Below are positions 1-8,903 of a stretch of DNA of 64,000 nt, piece after piece (within the stretch, counting starts at the first letter, position 1; every line of letters begins with the position of its first letter). The translations under genes were made by a program, and so were the position numbers. The stretch is from Rhizobium redzepovicii (GTDB lineage: Bacteria; Pseudomonadota; Alphaproteobacteria; Rhizobiales; Rhizobiaceae), in contig NZ_JAILYH010000011.1 in the NCBI RefSeq assembly GCF_019793435.1, forward strand, positions 179,029 to 243,028, in the 5' to 3' direction. The notes beneath the pieces are model-generated. The model was not told where the DNA came from, did not search any database, and saw only the letters and a program-made list of their open reading frames with translations.

Positions 1-1
1 C

Positions 2-445
2 AACTCGTCGTCCTATCTGCCGCTGACGGGTTCGACGACCGGCACCAACATACTGCTGGTCTTCTCCTACATCACGCTGTCCCTGCCCTACATGTACCGC
101 GCCGTCGACACCGCCATGCGCGCCATCGACGTCCGCACCCTGACGGAAGCAGCCGAAAGCCTCGGCGCGCGCTGGACGACCATCATGTTCAGGTGCATTT
201 TTCCCAACGTCATGAGCGGCGTGCTGTCGGGTGCCTTCATCACGCTGGCGATCGTCATGGGCGAATTCACCTTCGCTGCCCTGCTCAACCGCCCGGCCTT
301 CGGCCCCTACCTGCAGCTTGTCGGCGCCAACAAGGCCTATGAGCCTTCAGCACTGGCCGTCATCGCCTTCTCGATCACATGGCTCAGCATGGGCCTGCTC
401 AACCTCGTTTCCCGCTTCGGCAAAGCCCGTCCGGCAAAGGCTTAA
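2..445 (+). CDS. ABC transporter inner-membrane permease, C-terminal part
   Basis: The reading frame is open from the window edge to a TAA at 443-445, so only the last ~147 residues are present. They contain the EAA-type cytoplasmic loop that contacts the ATPase (EAAESLGARWTTIMFRCIFP) followed by hydrophobic spans, which is typical of BPD_transp_1 permeases of the spermidine/iron/phosphonate type. The ATPase gene starts 12 bases downstream, so the two belong to one import operon whose binding protein and other permease must lie upstream of the window. The substrate cannot be read from this fragment. Confidence 0.85.
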   Translation, partial: NSSSYLPLTGSTTGTNILLVFSYITLSLPYMYRAVDTAMRAIDVRTLTEAAESLGARWTTIMFRCIFPNVMSGVLSGAFITLAIVMGEFTFAALLNRPAFGPYLQLVGANKAYEPSALAVIAFSITWLSMGLLNLVSRFGKARPAKA

Positions 446-457
446 GGTAATCGGCTC

Positions 458-1519
458 ATGTCTTTTCTCACGCTGACCAACATTCAGAAATCCTTCGGCC
501 CGGTCCAGGTCGTCAAGAACTTCAACATGAACATCGAGAAGGGCGAATTCGTCTCCTTCCTCGGACCGTCAGGCTGCGGCAAGACGACCGTTCTGCGCAT
601 GATCGCCGGCTTCGAAACGCCGACCGGCGGCACGCTGACCATCAACGGCAAGGACCAGAGCGCGCTGAAGCCGAACCAGCGCAATATCGGCATGGTCTTC
701 CAGGCCTATGCGCTGTTCCCGAACATGACGGTGCACGACAATGTCGCCTTCGGCCTGAAGGTCGCCGGCGCCCCCAAGCCTGAAATTGATGCCCGCGTCA
801 AGGAAATGCTCGGCCTGATCAAGCTCGACCACCTCGCCGACCGCTTCCCCTACCAATTGTCGGGGGGCCAGCAGCAGCGAGTCGCTCTTGCCCGTGCGCT
901 TGCCGTCAAGCCGCAGGTGTTGCTGCTCGACGAGCCGCTCTCCGCACTCGACGCCAAGATCCGCGTGTCGCTGCGCGAGGAAATCCGCCAGATCCAGCAG
1001 CAGCTCGGCATCACCACGGTTTTCGTTACCCATGACCAGGAAGAGGCGCTGTCGATCTCCGACCGCATCGTCGTCATGAACGCCGGCAAGGCCGACCAGA
1101 TCGGTTCGCCCTTCGAGATCTATAATACGCCGGCAACGCGCTTTGTCGCCTCCTTCGTTGGGACGCTGAACCTCATCGAGGCCAAGGTCGTCGATCCCGA
1201 CGCCAACCGCATCCAGATCGGCGATCAGGCCATCACGCTGAAGCAGTCGGTCGCAGCCCACAAGGCCGGCGAAACCATCTCGCTGGCGCTGCGCCCGGAA
1301 GCGGGCTCGCTCTCCGACACCGTCAGAAGCGATACCGCGCTCACCGGCCAGGTCGTCTCGGCCCACTTCCTGGGGTCGGTCATCCGCACCCGCATGAATG
1401 TCGGCGGCAACGTCATTTCCTTTGACATGTTCAACAGCCCCGGCGTCACCCCGCCGCAGGCCGGCGAAACGGTGACGCTGCGCTTCATGGCGGCCGATCT
1501 GCTGGTCATCCGCGACTGA
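458..1519 (+). CDS. ABC transporter ATP-binding protein (PotA/AfuC-like)
   Basis: This 353-aa ATPase energises the importer whose permease ends just upstream. It has Walker A GPSGCGKTT near residue 38, a Q-loop (GMVFQAYALFP), the signature LSGGQQQRVALARAL, Walker B LLLDEPLSALD and the switch histidine in VFVTHDQEEA. After ~residue 240 there is a TOBE-like regulatory domain. The length and TOBE domain fit polyamine, iron or aminoethylphosphonate importers, but the substrate is not fixed by sequence. A strong terminator follows 20 bases after the stop, closing the operon. Confidence 0.9.
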   Translation: MSFLTLTNIQKSFGPVQVVKNFNMNIEKGEFVSFLGPSGCGKTTVLRMIAGFETPTGGTLTINGKDQSALKPNQRNIGMVFQAYALFPNMTVHDNVAFGLKVAGAPKPEIDARVKEMLGLIKLDHLADRFPYQLSGGQQQRVALARALAVKPQVLLLDEPLSALDAKIRVSLREEIRQIQQQLGITTVFVTHDQEEALSISDRIVVMNAGKADQIGSPFEIYNTPATRFVASFVGTLNLIEAKVVDPDANRIQIGDQAITLKQSVAAHKAGETISLALRPEAGSLSDTVRSDTALTGQVVSAHFLGSVIRTRMNVGGNVISFDMFNSPGVTPPQAGETVTLRFMAADLLVIRD

Positions 1520-1540
1520 GTTTGACAATACCGCTGACGC

Positions 1541-1568
1541 AAAAGGCGCCGCAAAACGGCGCCTTTTT
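1541..1568 (+). terminator. Rho-independent terminator of the first ABC operon
   Basis: An 11-bp stem (arm AAAAGGCGCCG at 1541-1551, complementary arm at 1557-1567) with a five-base loop CAAAA ends in a T run. It sits directly after the ATPase stop codon. Confidence 0.9.
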
Positions 1569-1715
1569 CAGGTCGGTTGGCCGAACTGTCACCAAGCGTG
1601 ATGCAGCCATCACCACAAAGCACTTGAACTCTCCCAACTCGGTGCCAGAAGTTGCCCAAACCAAATGAGCCGGGACAGCTCTTCGCCCGGCGTTTCAAGC
1701 GACGGGATATTTTCA

Positions 1716-2021
1716 ATGATTACTTGCCACCTGCGTTATGTGATCGATCCGTACAAGCTCGCCGAATTCGAGGAATATGCCCGGCTCTGGATTCCGATCG
1801 TCAACAGGATGGGCGGCACCCATCACGGTTATTTCCTGCCATCCGAAGGCGCCAACAACATTGCCGTTGCATTGTTTTCCTTCCCGAGCCTTGCCGCCTA
1901 CGAGGACTATCGAACCCGCATGGCAAGCGATCCGGAATGTCAGGCCGCTTTCGAACTCGACAAGCGCAACCGCAGTATCGTCAGCTATGAACGTAGCTTC
2001 ATGCGGCCGGTGCTCAACTGA
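1716..2021 (+). CDS. NIPSNAP family protein
   Basis: A small cytoplasmic protein of ~101 aa with the NIPSNAP ferredoxin-like pattern: an initial beta strand (MITCHLRYVIDP), an alternating helix/strand order and the tail SYERSFMRPVLN. The ATG at 1716 is preferred over the in-frame ATG at 1665 because the family begins with this strand and the extra 17 residues are low-complexity. Proteins of this family are often annotated only by domain; the function here is unknown. It stands alone between a terminator and a convergent ABC operon. Confidence 0.75.
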   Translation: MITCHLRYVIDPYKLAEFEEYARLWIPIVNRMGGTHHGYFLPSEGANNIAVALFSFPSLAAYEDYRTRMASDPECQAAFELDKRNRSIVSYERSFMRPVLN

Positions 2022-2067
2022 TCGAACCGGCGGACGGCCGCTGCATATTAAAACCCCGCAGGTGAAT

Positions 2068-2104
2068 TGACCCCCGAAAGTTGGACATCAACCTTCGGGG
2101 GTCA
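2068..2104. terminator. Convergent hairpin, possibly derived from an IS end
   Basis: An 11-bp perfect inverted repeat (TGACCCCCGAA at 2068-2078, TTCGGGGGTCA at 2094-2104) separates the NIPSNAP gene from the convergent ABC operon. There is no long T run, so termination is plausible but unproven. The wording TGACCCCCGAAAGTTGGACA resembles ends of IS3-family (IS150-group) elements. Confidence 0.5.
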
Positions 2105-2142
2105 GTCAGTTCAAGGCCGCAGGGCTTGCGCTTGTCATACGC

Positions 2143-3144
2143 TCAGCGGATTGCCTGGTCGTCCACATCGAAGCGGTGCACACGCGCCTGATCCGGCGTC
2201 GCATAGACGGTCTCGTCGGGCTCGTACTGATGTTCGCCGAACAGACGCGCCGTCAGCAGGCCGCACTGATCGGATTCCAGATAGATGATTGTATCGGCGC
2301 CGAGATGCTCGACGTGCACGACCTTCGCTGCCCAACTCCCCTGCTCGCGCGATAATGTCATATGTTCGGGACGCACGCCGATCGTCTTGGCACTGTGATC
2401 CCCGACCTTTTCGGCCGCGATGAAATTCATCTGCGGCGAGCCGATGAATCCGGCAACGAAGACGTTCGCCGGACGATTGTAGAGTTCCATCGGCGAGCCG
2501 ATCTGCTCGATCGCGCCGGCATTCAGCACGACGATCTTGTCGGCAAGCGTCATCGCCTCGACCTGGTCATGGGTTACGTAGATCATCGTCGCCTTCAGGC
2601 TGCGGTGCAGCCGAGCGATTTCAAGGCGGGTCTGAACGCGCAGCGCTGCGTCGAGGTTCGACAGCGGCTCGTCGAACAGGAAGAGTTCCGGTTCGCGCAC
2701 AATGGCGCGGCCGATCGCGACGCGCTGGCGCTGACCGCCCGAGAGTTCGGCCGGCCGCCGCGCCAGATAGGGGGCGAGCGACAGCATGCCCGATGCCTTG
2801 CCCACTCGGCTATCGATCTCGTCCTTGGGCGTGCCCGCCTGCTTGAGGCCGAGGCCCATGTTGTCCTTGACCGTCAAGTGCGGATAGAGCGCATAGGACT
2901 GGAACACCATGGCAATGCCGCGCTTGGCCGGCGGCGTCAGCGTCTCGTCGCGTCCGTTGATGACGACGGCGCCCGAGGTGACGTCCTCAAGGCCGGCAAT
3001 GCTGCGCAACAGCGTCGATTTTCCGCAGCCTGAGGGGCCGACGAAGATGACGAATTCGCCGTCCTCAACCTCGAGGTCGATGCCCTTCAGCACCTCATGC
3101 GTGCCATAGGTCTTGCGGATGGATTTGAGTTGAAGTGATCCCAC
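2143..3144 (-). CDS. Sugar ABC transporter ATP-binding protein (UgpC/MalK type)
   Basis: A 333-aa ATPase for sugar uptake. It shows Walker A GPSGCGKST, Q-loop MVFQSYALYP, signature LSGGQRQRVAIGRAI, Walker B LFLFDEPLSNLD and a C-terminal TOBE/MalK-type domain (GVRPEHMTL). The reading frame is open further upstream, but the GTG at 3144 has a good ribosome site (TAAGGA) and gives the family N-terminus GSLQLKSIRKTYG. It is the last gene of the operon, 10 bases after the dehydrogenase gene, and probably serves the two permeases and binding protein encoded just before it. Confidence 0.9.
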   Translation of the reverse strand: MGSLQLKSIRKTYGTHEVLKGIDLEVEDGEFVIFVGPSGCGKSTLLRSIAGLEDVTSGAVVINGRDETLTPPAKRGIAMVFQSYALYPHLTVKDNMGLGLKQAGTPKDEIDSRVGKASGMLSLAPYLARRPAELSGGQRQRVAIGRAIVREPELFLFDEPLSNLDAALRVQTRLEIARLHRSLKATMIYVTHDQVEAMTLADKIVVLNAGAIEQIGSPMELYNRPANVFVAGFIGSPQMNFIAAEKVGDHSAKTIGVRPEHMTLSREQGSWAAKVVHVEHLGADTIIYLESDQCGLLTARLFGEHQYEPDETVYATPDQARVHRFDVDDQAIR

Positions 3145-3154
3145 TGATTTTTCC

Positions 3155-4216
3155 TTACAATCTGACCGGCTGGCCGGTGCGCACGCTCTCGTCGGCGGCA
3201 AGGCAGATGCGCAGCGACGCCACCGCATCGGCCATATGGCGATCGAGGTTCAGATCCTCGCGGATCGCCCTCAGCATGAAGGCCTGTTCCAAGTCGCAGA
3301 GCGCCTGATGACCGGGCTCGCCCGTCATCCTCATGTCCTGGTCGGGCCGGATGAACTTGCCGTCCGGCCCGGTTTCGGCCGTATGCAGACGGATCACGGA
3401 AGTCTTGGTGTGCGTGTCGATATCGTCGGACTTGGCGTTCGGATCCATGACGATCGACACCGCACCCTTCGGCGACATCACATCCTTCACGAAGAAGGCG
3501 GTCTCCGAGATCATCGGTCCCCAGCCGGCCTCGTACCAGCCAACCGAACCATCCTCGAAGAGCACCTGCAACTGACCGTAATTATACATGTCGGCGGCGA
3601 TCTCGTCGGACAGCCGCAGCCCCATGCCGCGCACCTCGACTGCCCTTGCGTCGGTGATCTGACACATGACGTCGACATAATGCACGCCGCAATCGACGAT
3701 CGGCGACGTGGTTTGCATCAGAGACTTGTGCGTCGCCCAGGTCGGGCCGCTGGACTGCTGGTTGAGGTTCATGCGGAAGACGTAAGGCGGGCCGAGCTTG
3801 CGCGCTTCCTCGATCAGCTTCGTCCATGAGGGGTGATGGCGAAGGATATAGCCGATCACCAGCTTGCGCCCGGCCTTCTTCGCGGCAGCGACGACCCTCT
3901 CAGCGTCGGCGACGGTGGTCGCCAGCGGCTTCTCGACGAAGACGTCGCAGCCGGCCTCGAAAGCGGCGACGGCATAATCGGCATGGCTGTCGGAATAGGT
4001 GTTGATCGAGCAGAGGTCCGGCTTCAGCTCGGCGAGCGCCGTCGCGAAATCGGGATGGATCGTATAGGCCTGCAGCTCGGGCTCCAGCTTCGGCGTCGAG
4101 CGGTTGACGAGACCGACGATCTCGAAGCCTGGATTGTTGTGATAGGCGAGCGCATGGCTGCGGCCCATGTTGCCGAGGCCGGCAACGAGGACGCGGATGG
4201 GTTTCTCGTGGCTCAC
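3155..4216 (-). CDS. Gfo/Idh/MocA family NAD(P)-dependent oxidoreductase
   Basis: A 353-aa sugar or inositol dehydrogenase-like enzyme. The N-terminus carries a Rossmann fold (VLVAGLGNMGRSHA, residues ~9-22), followed by the family motif VEKPLATT (~residue 95) that holds the catalytic lysine. Translation starts at a GTG overlapping the stop of the upstream permease (GTGA), which indicates tight coupling. Because it lies between permease and ATPase genes, it probably oxidises the imported sugar. The exact substrate is unknown. Confidence 0.88.
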   Translation of the reverse strand: MSHEKPIRVLVAGLGNMGRSHALAYHNNPGFEIVGLVNRSTPKLEPELQAYTIHPDFATALAELKPDLCSINTYSDSHADYAVAAFEAGCDVFVEKPLATTVADAERVVAAAKKAGRKLVIGYILRHHPSWTKLIEEARKLGPPYVFRMNLNQQSSGPTWATHKSLMQTTSPIVDCGVHYVDVMCQITDARAVEVRGMGLRLSDEIAADMYNYGQLQVLFEDGSVGWYEAGWGPMISETAFFVKDVMSPKGAVSIVMDPNAKSDDIDTHTKTSVIRLHTAETGPDGKFIRPDQDMRMTGEPGHQALCDLEQAFMLRAIREDLNLDRHMADAVASLRICLAADESVRTGQPVRL

Positions 4217-5052
4217 TTGACGGCTCCTGACGTAATGCCGCGGATCAGCTGCCGCGAGAAGATGACGTAGAGAACGAGGATCGGCAGGATCGCCAGCGAC
4301 AGCGCCGCCAGCACCGCGTTCCAGTTGGTGACGAACTGGCCGATGAAGATCTGCGAGCCGAGCGTTACCGTTTTCGTGGCCTCGGAGGGCGCCAGGATCA
4401 GCGGGAACCAGAGATCGTTCCAGATCGGGATCATCGTGAAGACGGCGACGGTCGCCATGGCCGGCCGAACCAGCGGCAGCACCAGGCGGAAGAAGATCGC
4501 ATATTCGGAAAGCCCGTCGATGCGCCCGGCATTCTTGAGATCATCCGAGACCGTGCGCATGAATTCCGACAGGATGAAGATCGCCAGCGGTATGCCCTGC
4601 GCGGTGTAGACGAGGACCAGCGCCGTCAACGTATTGACGAGGCCTGCCGCCACCATGCCCTGCAGGATTGCCACCGTGCCGAGGCGGATCGGGATCATGA
4701 TGCCGATCGCCATATAGAGCCCGAGCAGCGTGTTGCCGCGGAAGCGATATTCCGAAAGCGCGAAGGCCGCCATGGCGCCGAAGAGCAGTACCAGCAGGAT
4801 CGAGACGATCGTCACGACGAAGCTGTTCTGGAAATAGGTGGCGAAATCGCCCTGACCGAGCACCGTCTGATAACCGACCAGACTGAATGTCGACGGCGTC
4901 GGCACCATCAGCGGCTCGCGGAAGATCGAGGCGCGATCCTTGAACGAGTTGACCACCGTCAGGAAAACCGGAAACAGCGCGACCAGTGTATAGGCGCCAA
5001 GCGCCAGATGCACGAGGCCGGTGCGGATCGGAGATGTGCGTGCCTTGGACAT
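4213..5052 (-). CDS. Sugar ABC transporter permease (MalG-like)
   Basis: A 279-aa inner-membrane protein with about six hydrophobic segments and the EAA-type loop NAGRIDGLSEYAIFFRLVLP, as in the MalG branch of carbohydrate permeases. It ends with the short family tail RQLIRGITSGAVK. It overlaps the dehydrogenase gene by four bases and follows the other permease by nine bases, so all are co-transcribed. Confidence 0.9.
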   Translation of the reverse strand: MSKARTSPIRTGLVHLALGAYTLVALFPVFLTVVNSFKDRASIFREPLMVPTPSTFSLVGYQTVLGQGDFATYFQNSFVVTIVSILLVLLFGAMAAFALSEYRFRGNTLLGLYMAIGIMIPIRLGTVAILQGMVAAGLVNTLTALVLVYTAQGIPLAIFILSEFMRTVSDDLKNAGRIDGLSEYAIFFRLVLPLVRPAMATVAVFTMIPIWNDLWFPLILAPSEATKTVTLGSQIFIGQFVTNWNAVLAALSLAILPILVLYVIFSRQLIRGITSGAVK

Positions 5053-5061
5053 GCGCGCTCC

Positions 5062-6009
5062 TCAGAACTGGTAGCGACGCATGCGCCGCTGGATGACGAA
5101 GAGATAGAGCGAGACGCCGGCGAGGATGATGAGGAACATCACCGTGGCGATCGTCGCGCCCATCGAGCGGTCGCCGAGCTGAAGCTGGAAACCGAAGAAG
5201 GTGCGGTAGAGCAGCGTACCGAGAATATCGGTCGACATATCAGGTCCGGCGAGCGCCCCTTGCACCGTGTAGATCAGGTCGAAGGCATTGAAATTGCCGA
5301 CGAAGGTCAGGATCGAGATGATGCCGATTGCCGGCAGGATCAGCGGCAGCTTGATCTTCCAGAATTGCGCCCAGCCAGTGATGCCGTCGCATTCGGCCGC
5401 CTCGATCACCTCTTCGGGGATGCTGAGCAACGCGGCATAAATCAGCATCATCGGAATGCCGATATACTGCCAGTTGGAGATCAGCGACACTGCGATCAGC
5501 GCCGAGCCGGGCTTGCCGAGCCAGGGCGCAAACAGGAATTTCAAGCCGATGAGATCGAGCATCCAGGGCGCCACGCCCCAGATCGGCGACAGGATCAGCT
5601 TCCAGATGAAACCGACGATGACGAAAGAGAGCAGCGTCGGCAGGAAGATCGCCGTGCGGTAAAAGGCGACACCGCGCAGCTTCGGCACCGAAAGCAGGGC
5701 GGCAAGCGCCACGCCGATCGGGTTCTGCACGCACATGTGGATAGCGAAGAAGATCAGGTTGTTGACCAGCGCGTTCCAGAAGTCATGCGCCCAGCGCGGA
5801 TCGCCGAACAACACCCTGAAATTCGCAAGTCCGACGAAGGCCGGCTGACCGTCGACGATATTGTAGAGCGAAAGCCTAAGCGTTTCGATGAGCGGCAGCA
5901 CCATGACGGCGGAATAGACGATCACCGCGGGCAGCATGAAGACGAAGATGTGCCAGCGCACCGGGCGCTTGATCGGGACGATATCGATCGCGTTGTCGGT
6001 TTGGCTCAT
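5062..6009 (-). CDS. Sugar ABC transporter permease (MalF-like)
   Basis: A 315-aa inner-membrane protein with six or so transmembrane spans. It carries the EAA loop EAAECDGITGWAQFWKIKLP, characteristic of MalF-type carbohydrate permeases. It pairs with the MalG-like protein encoded next. A 220-bp gap holding palindromic repeats separates it from the binding-protein gene, so transcription may be partly attenuated between them, a common arrangement that favours high binding-protein levels. Confidence 0.9.
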   Translation of the reverse strand: MSQTDNAIDIVPIKRPVRWHIFVFMLPAVIVYSAVMVLPLIETLRLSLYNIVDGQPAFVGLANFRVLFGDPRWAHDFWNALVNNLIFFAIHMCVQNPIGVALAALLSVPKLRGVAFYRTAIFLPTLLSFVIVGFIWKLILSPIWGVAPWMLDLIGLKFLFAPWLGKPGSALIAVSLISNWQYIGIPMMLIYAALLSIPEEVIEAAECDGITGWAQFWKIKLPLILPAIGIISILTFVGNFNAFDLIYTVQGALAGPDMSTDILGTLLYRTFFGFQLQLGDRSMGATIATVMFLIILAGVSLYLFVIQRRMRRYQF

Positions 6010-6070
6010 GGCGTTTGCCTGTTCTCGTCGACTGGCCGCAATCCTGCGGGCGCAGATGGAAGATGTTGCG

Positions 6071-6213
6071 CCTCACCCGAACTCTCTGCCGACGGGGGAG
6101 AGAGGCAATACCCTGCTGGGATGCGAAATCGGGCTGAGAGGTCGCTGCGAGTCTGCTTCTCCCCGCGCGCGGGGAGAAGGTGGCCGGCAGGCCGGATGAG
6201 GGGCCGCAAACGC
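6071..6213. repeat. Rhizobial intergenic palindromic element (RIME-like)
   Basis: The gap between the binding-protein and permease genes contains a perfect 24-bp palindrome at 6156-6179 (arms CTTCTCCCCGCG / CGCGGGGAGAAG) followed by GGCCGGCAGGCCGGATGAGGGG. A weaker CTCTC...GAGAG dyad precedes it. The same CTTCTCCCC / GGGGAGAAG core with a GGATGAGGGG flank recurs near 19.2-19.4 kb and 53.8-53.9 kb. It matches the description of RIME-type elements in Rhizobium; that name is from memory. Confidence 0.8.
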
Positions 6214-6227
6214 GGCCCCCCGCCACG

Positions 6228-7487
6228 TCACTTGGCCGGCTTGTACCAGCTGTCGAGGCCCTTCTGGAGCTTTTCGGCAGCGACCTTCGGCGTATCGGTG
6301 CCGTTGATCACGTTGGCGGACTCGACCCAGGTCTCGTTTTCAAGGTTCGGCGTGCCGCGTGACAGGATCTGGTAGGTCGAGCGCACGGTCGACTTGTACG
6401 GACCGCGCCAGGACACGAATTCCTGAGCGAGTGGATCGGACATCTTGACCGGGTTGGAGTTCAGGCTGAAGAAGCCCGGCAGCGCGTTGGCGTAGATATC
6501 GGCGAACTCGGGCGATGCGACCCAGCTGAGGAATTTCTTGGCTTCCTCGGCATGCGTGCTCTTCGCGTTTAGGGCAACGCCGATATCGGGATGGTCGGAG
6601 ATGTAGCCGGTGTCACCGGCCTTCGGAACCGGCGGCGGGAACGCGCCCATCTTGAACTGGGCCTGCGTGTTGAACAGCGCGATTTCCCAGGAACCGGCCG
6701 GATAGATCGCGGCGCGGCCAAGCGTGAAGAGGTTCTGGCTGTCCGAGTAGGTCTGGGCTTCGAAGCCGTCCCCGAGATAGGGCTTCCACTTGGCAAGCTC
6801 TTCGTAGGGCTTGACCCAGTCGGCGTCCGTCAGCTTCTGCTTGCCGGCGATAAGCGCTTCGCGGCCCTCTTCACCCTTCCAGTAGTTCGGGCCGATGTTC
6901 TGGTAGCCCATAGTCGCGGCTTCCCAGAGATCCTTCGTGCCCATGGCGAGCGGGATGTAGGTACCGTCGGCCTTGATCTTGTCGAGGGCTGCATAGAACT
7001 CGTCCTGCGTCTTCGGCACGGAGATGCCGAGCTTGTCGAAGGCATCTTTGTTGTAGATGAAGCCGTGGATGACCGAAGCCATCGGCACGCAGAAGGTCGA
7101 CTTGCCGTCGTCGGTGGTCCAAGCCGCCTTGGCGACGGCTGAGAAGTTCTCCATGCCCGGCAGGCTGGTAATGTCGACGAGCTGCTTCTTGTTGAAGAGT
7201 TCCAGCGAAGCGTCGAACGGGCGGCAGGTGATGATGTCCCCTGCGGAGCCGGCATCGAGCTTGGCGTTCAGCGAGGCATTGTATTCGGTCGGCGCGGTCG
7301 GCGAGAAGACGATCTTGATGCCCGGGTTCTTCGCTTCGAAGGCCGGAATGATCTTCTCCTGCCAGATCTGCAGGTCGTCGTTACGCCAGCTTTCGACTGT
7401 CAGCGTGACGTCGGCGGCATGGACGAGACCTGCCGAAGTCAGCAGGCTGGAGGCAAGCAGAAAGCTTTTCAGAGCAGTGTTTTTCAT
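6228..7487 (-). CDS. Sugar ABC transporter periplasmic substrate-binding protein
   Basis: A 419-aa family-1 solute-binding protein. The start at 7487 gives a clear Sec signal peptide (MKNTALKSFLLASSLLTSAG, cleavage near VHA-AD) and has the ribosome site AGGAGAGG; the frame upstream of it is not supported. The mature part begins DVTLTVESWRNDDL and shows the usual lobe motif KNPGIKIVFSP. It is the first gene of the five-gene minus-strand operon and should deliver a mono- or oligosaccharide to the MalF/MalG-like permeases. Confidence 0.92.
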   Translation of the reverse strand: MKNTALKSFLLASSLLTSAGLVHAADVTLTVESWRNDDLQIWQEKIIPAFEAKNPGIKIVFSPTAPTEYNASLNAKLDAGSAGDIITCRPFDASLELFNKKQLVDITSLPGMENFSAVAKAAWTTDDGKSTFCVPMASVIHGFIYNKDAFDKLGISVPKTQDEFYAALDKIKADGTYIPLAMGTKDLWEAATMGYQNIGPNYWKGEEGREALIAGKQKLTDADWVKPYEELAKWKPYLGDGFEAQTYSDSQNLFTLGRAAIYPAGSWEIALFNTQAQFKMGAFPPPVPKAGDTGYISDHPDIGVALNAKSTHAEEAKKFLSWVASPEFADIYANALPGFFSLNSNPVKMSDPLAQEFVSWRGPYKSTVRSTYQILSRGTPNLENETWVESANVINGTDTPKVAAEKLQKGLDSWYKPAK

Positions 7488-8018
7488 TTCCCTCTCCTGT
7501 GTTTTGAGCGCCGCAAGGCGCTGTTTTCGATCTGAAACAAGCAATTGGTGTGCTTGAGGAAACACCCAACGCCTCTTGGAGGGCCGCCAGCACCTGCCGG
7601 CCCCGAAAGCTCGACGGACGCAAAGGCGGATCGCTTGCGGCCGGACTGCGCGCTGCCCCGTGACCTGCATCGGGCGCGGCAAAATTGATCGGGAAAAGCC
7701 GATGGATACCGAACTTCGCCACCAGTCTGACAAGCGGTGGGTCGTTCTCTCGATCATCCTCGAAGCGGTTCCGGCTTGGCTTTGCCGCCGGTTTTCGCGG
7801 GCTTCGATGTGCTGTTCCCTTTTGCCGAATTAAGTCCAAAAAAATACCAATTGTCCAGCCGAATTTAACTTTTCTGCCCCAAAAAATTCATTAAAAAATT
7901 TTATCAAATAAAATCAACATGATAAAAAGACGAATTTTCTCTATCATTCCCACTTGGTAAATGGTATTTTTTTGGTATTGTAATAAAAAACATAGGGAAC
8001 GGCGTATTCGGAGGCCCG
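7488..8018. other. Divergent promoter region of the sugar-uptake locus
   Basis: This 531-bp gap lies between the divergent binding-protein and kinase genes. Its right part (about 7840-7990) is strikingly AT-rich compared with the surroundings and holds the TGGTA motifs listed separately. The left part has no gene that can be supported. Confidence 0.7.
7843..7977. promoter_or_regulatory. Cluster of TGGTA motifs, candidate GntR operator
   Basis: TGGTA occurs at 7955-7959, 7962-7966 and 7973-7977 on the plus strand and once inverted (TACCA, 7845-7849). Two copies have the extended form TGGTATT. They sit in the AT-rich divergent promoter next to a GntR/UTRA regulator gene. Assigning them to that regulator is inference. 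Confidence 0.45.
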
Positions 8019-8903
8019 ATGACGGAGCTTGCAATCGGCATAGACGGCGGTGGAACGAGCTGCCGAGCCGCGGTCGCGGACAGACACGGCAATGTCATCG
8101 GCCGCGGCAAAGCAGGCCCGGCCAATATCCTGTCCGATTTGGAAAATTCTCTTCTCAACATTGTCGAATCCGCCCGGCAGGCGCTGATAGATGCAGGACT
8201 TGCGGCTGAAACCATCGCCTCTGTTGCATCAGTCGTCGGCGTCGCCGGCGCCAATGTCACGGATTACGGGCAGCGAATAAAAAAGGCCCTGCCCTTTGCC
8301 GAAGGCCGCGTCGTCACCGATGCGCTAATTGCCCTACAGGGCGCGCTCGGCGATGGCGACGGCATCGTCGGGGCCTTCGGCACCGGCTCGGTCTATAATG
8401 CCCGCAGGAACGGCCGGCTGAACGGCATCGGCGGTTGGGGCTTCATCGTCGGCGACCAGGCAAGCGGCGCCCGCCTCGGCCGCGACCTGATGGAGCGATC
8501 GCTGCTCGCCCATGACGGCGTGCGCCCGTCGTCTCCCATGACCGAAGCGATCATGGCCGAATACGGCAGCGATCCTGAGCGCATCGTCGAGTTCGCGCAT
8601 TCGGCAAGACCGATGGATTTTGCCCGCTATGCACCTGTGGTCTTCGAACATGCGGCTAAGGGCGATGCCGTCGCGGTCGGCATCATCACGGACGCGGCAA
8701 CGGCAATCGGCGAAAGCCTCGAAGCGCTGCTCTGGCCTGAATGCCCGTCGATCTGCCTGCTCGGCGGCCTTGCAGGAGCCTATGAGCCGTGGCTTTCCGA
8801 ACGCTACAAGGCACGGCTTGCCAGGCCGAAGGGCGATGCCCTGCAGGGTGCGGTCGAACTTGCCGTCAAGCTCCTGCACGACGAACAGAGAGGTGCGGCA
8901 TGA
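8019..8903 (+). CDS. BadF/BadG-type sugar kinase (N-acetylglucosamine-kinase-like)
   Basis: A 294-aa ASKHA-fold kinase. The phosphate-1 motif is IGIDGGGTSCRAAVAD (residues ~6-21), the second lobe has AFGTGSVYN and GGWGFIVGDQASGARLG, and the adenosine motif is LLGGLAG. These match the BadF/BadG/BcrA/BcrD ATPase family, whose members near sugar ABC transporters phosphorylate N-acetylglucosamine or related hexoses. A GGAGG ribosome site lies five bases before the ATG. It overlaps the regulator gene by four bases and is divergent from the transport operon. Confidence 0.87.
   Translation: MTELAIGIDGGGTSCRAAVADRHGNVIGRGKAGPANILSDLENSLLNIVESARQALIDAGLAAETIASVASVVGVAGANVTDYGQRIKKALPFAEGRVVTDALIALQGALGDGDGIVGAFGTGSVYNARRNGRLNGIGGWGFIVGDQASGARLGRDLMERSLLAHDGVRPSSPMTEAIMAEYGSDPERIVEFAHSARPMDFARYAPVVFEHAAKGDAVAVGIITDAATAIGESLEALLWPECPSICLLGGLAGAYEPWLSERYKARLARPKGDALQGAVELAVKLLHDEQRGAA

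Noticed and set aside
5008..6375. 455-codon plus-strand frame across two permease/binding-protein genes
   Set aside because: It crosses gene borders and repeats, is made of charged residues and has no recognisable domain.
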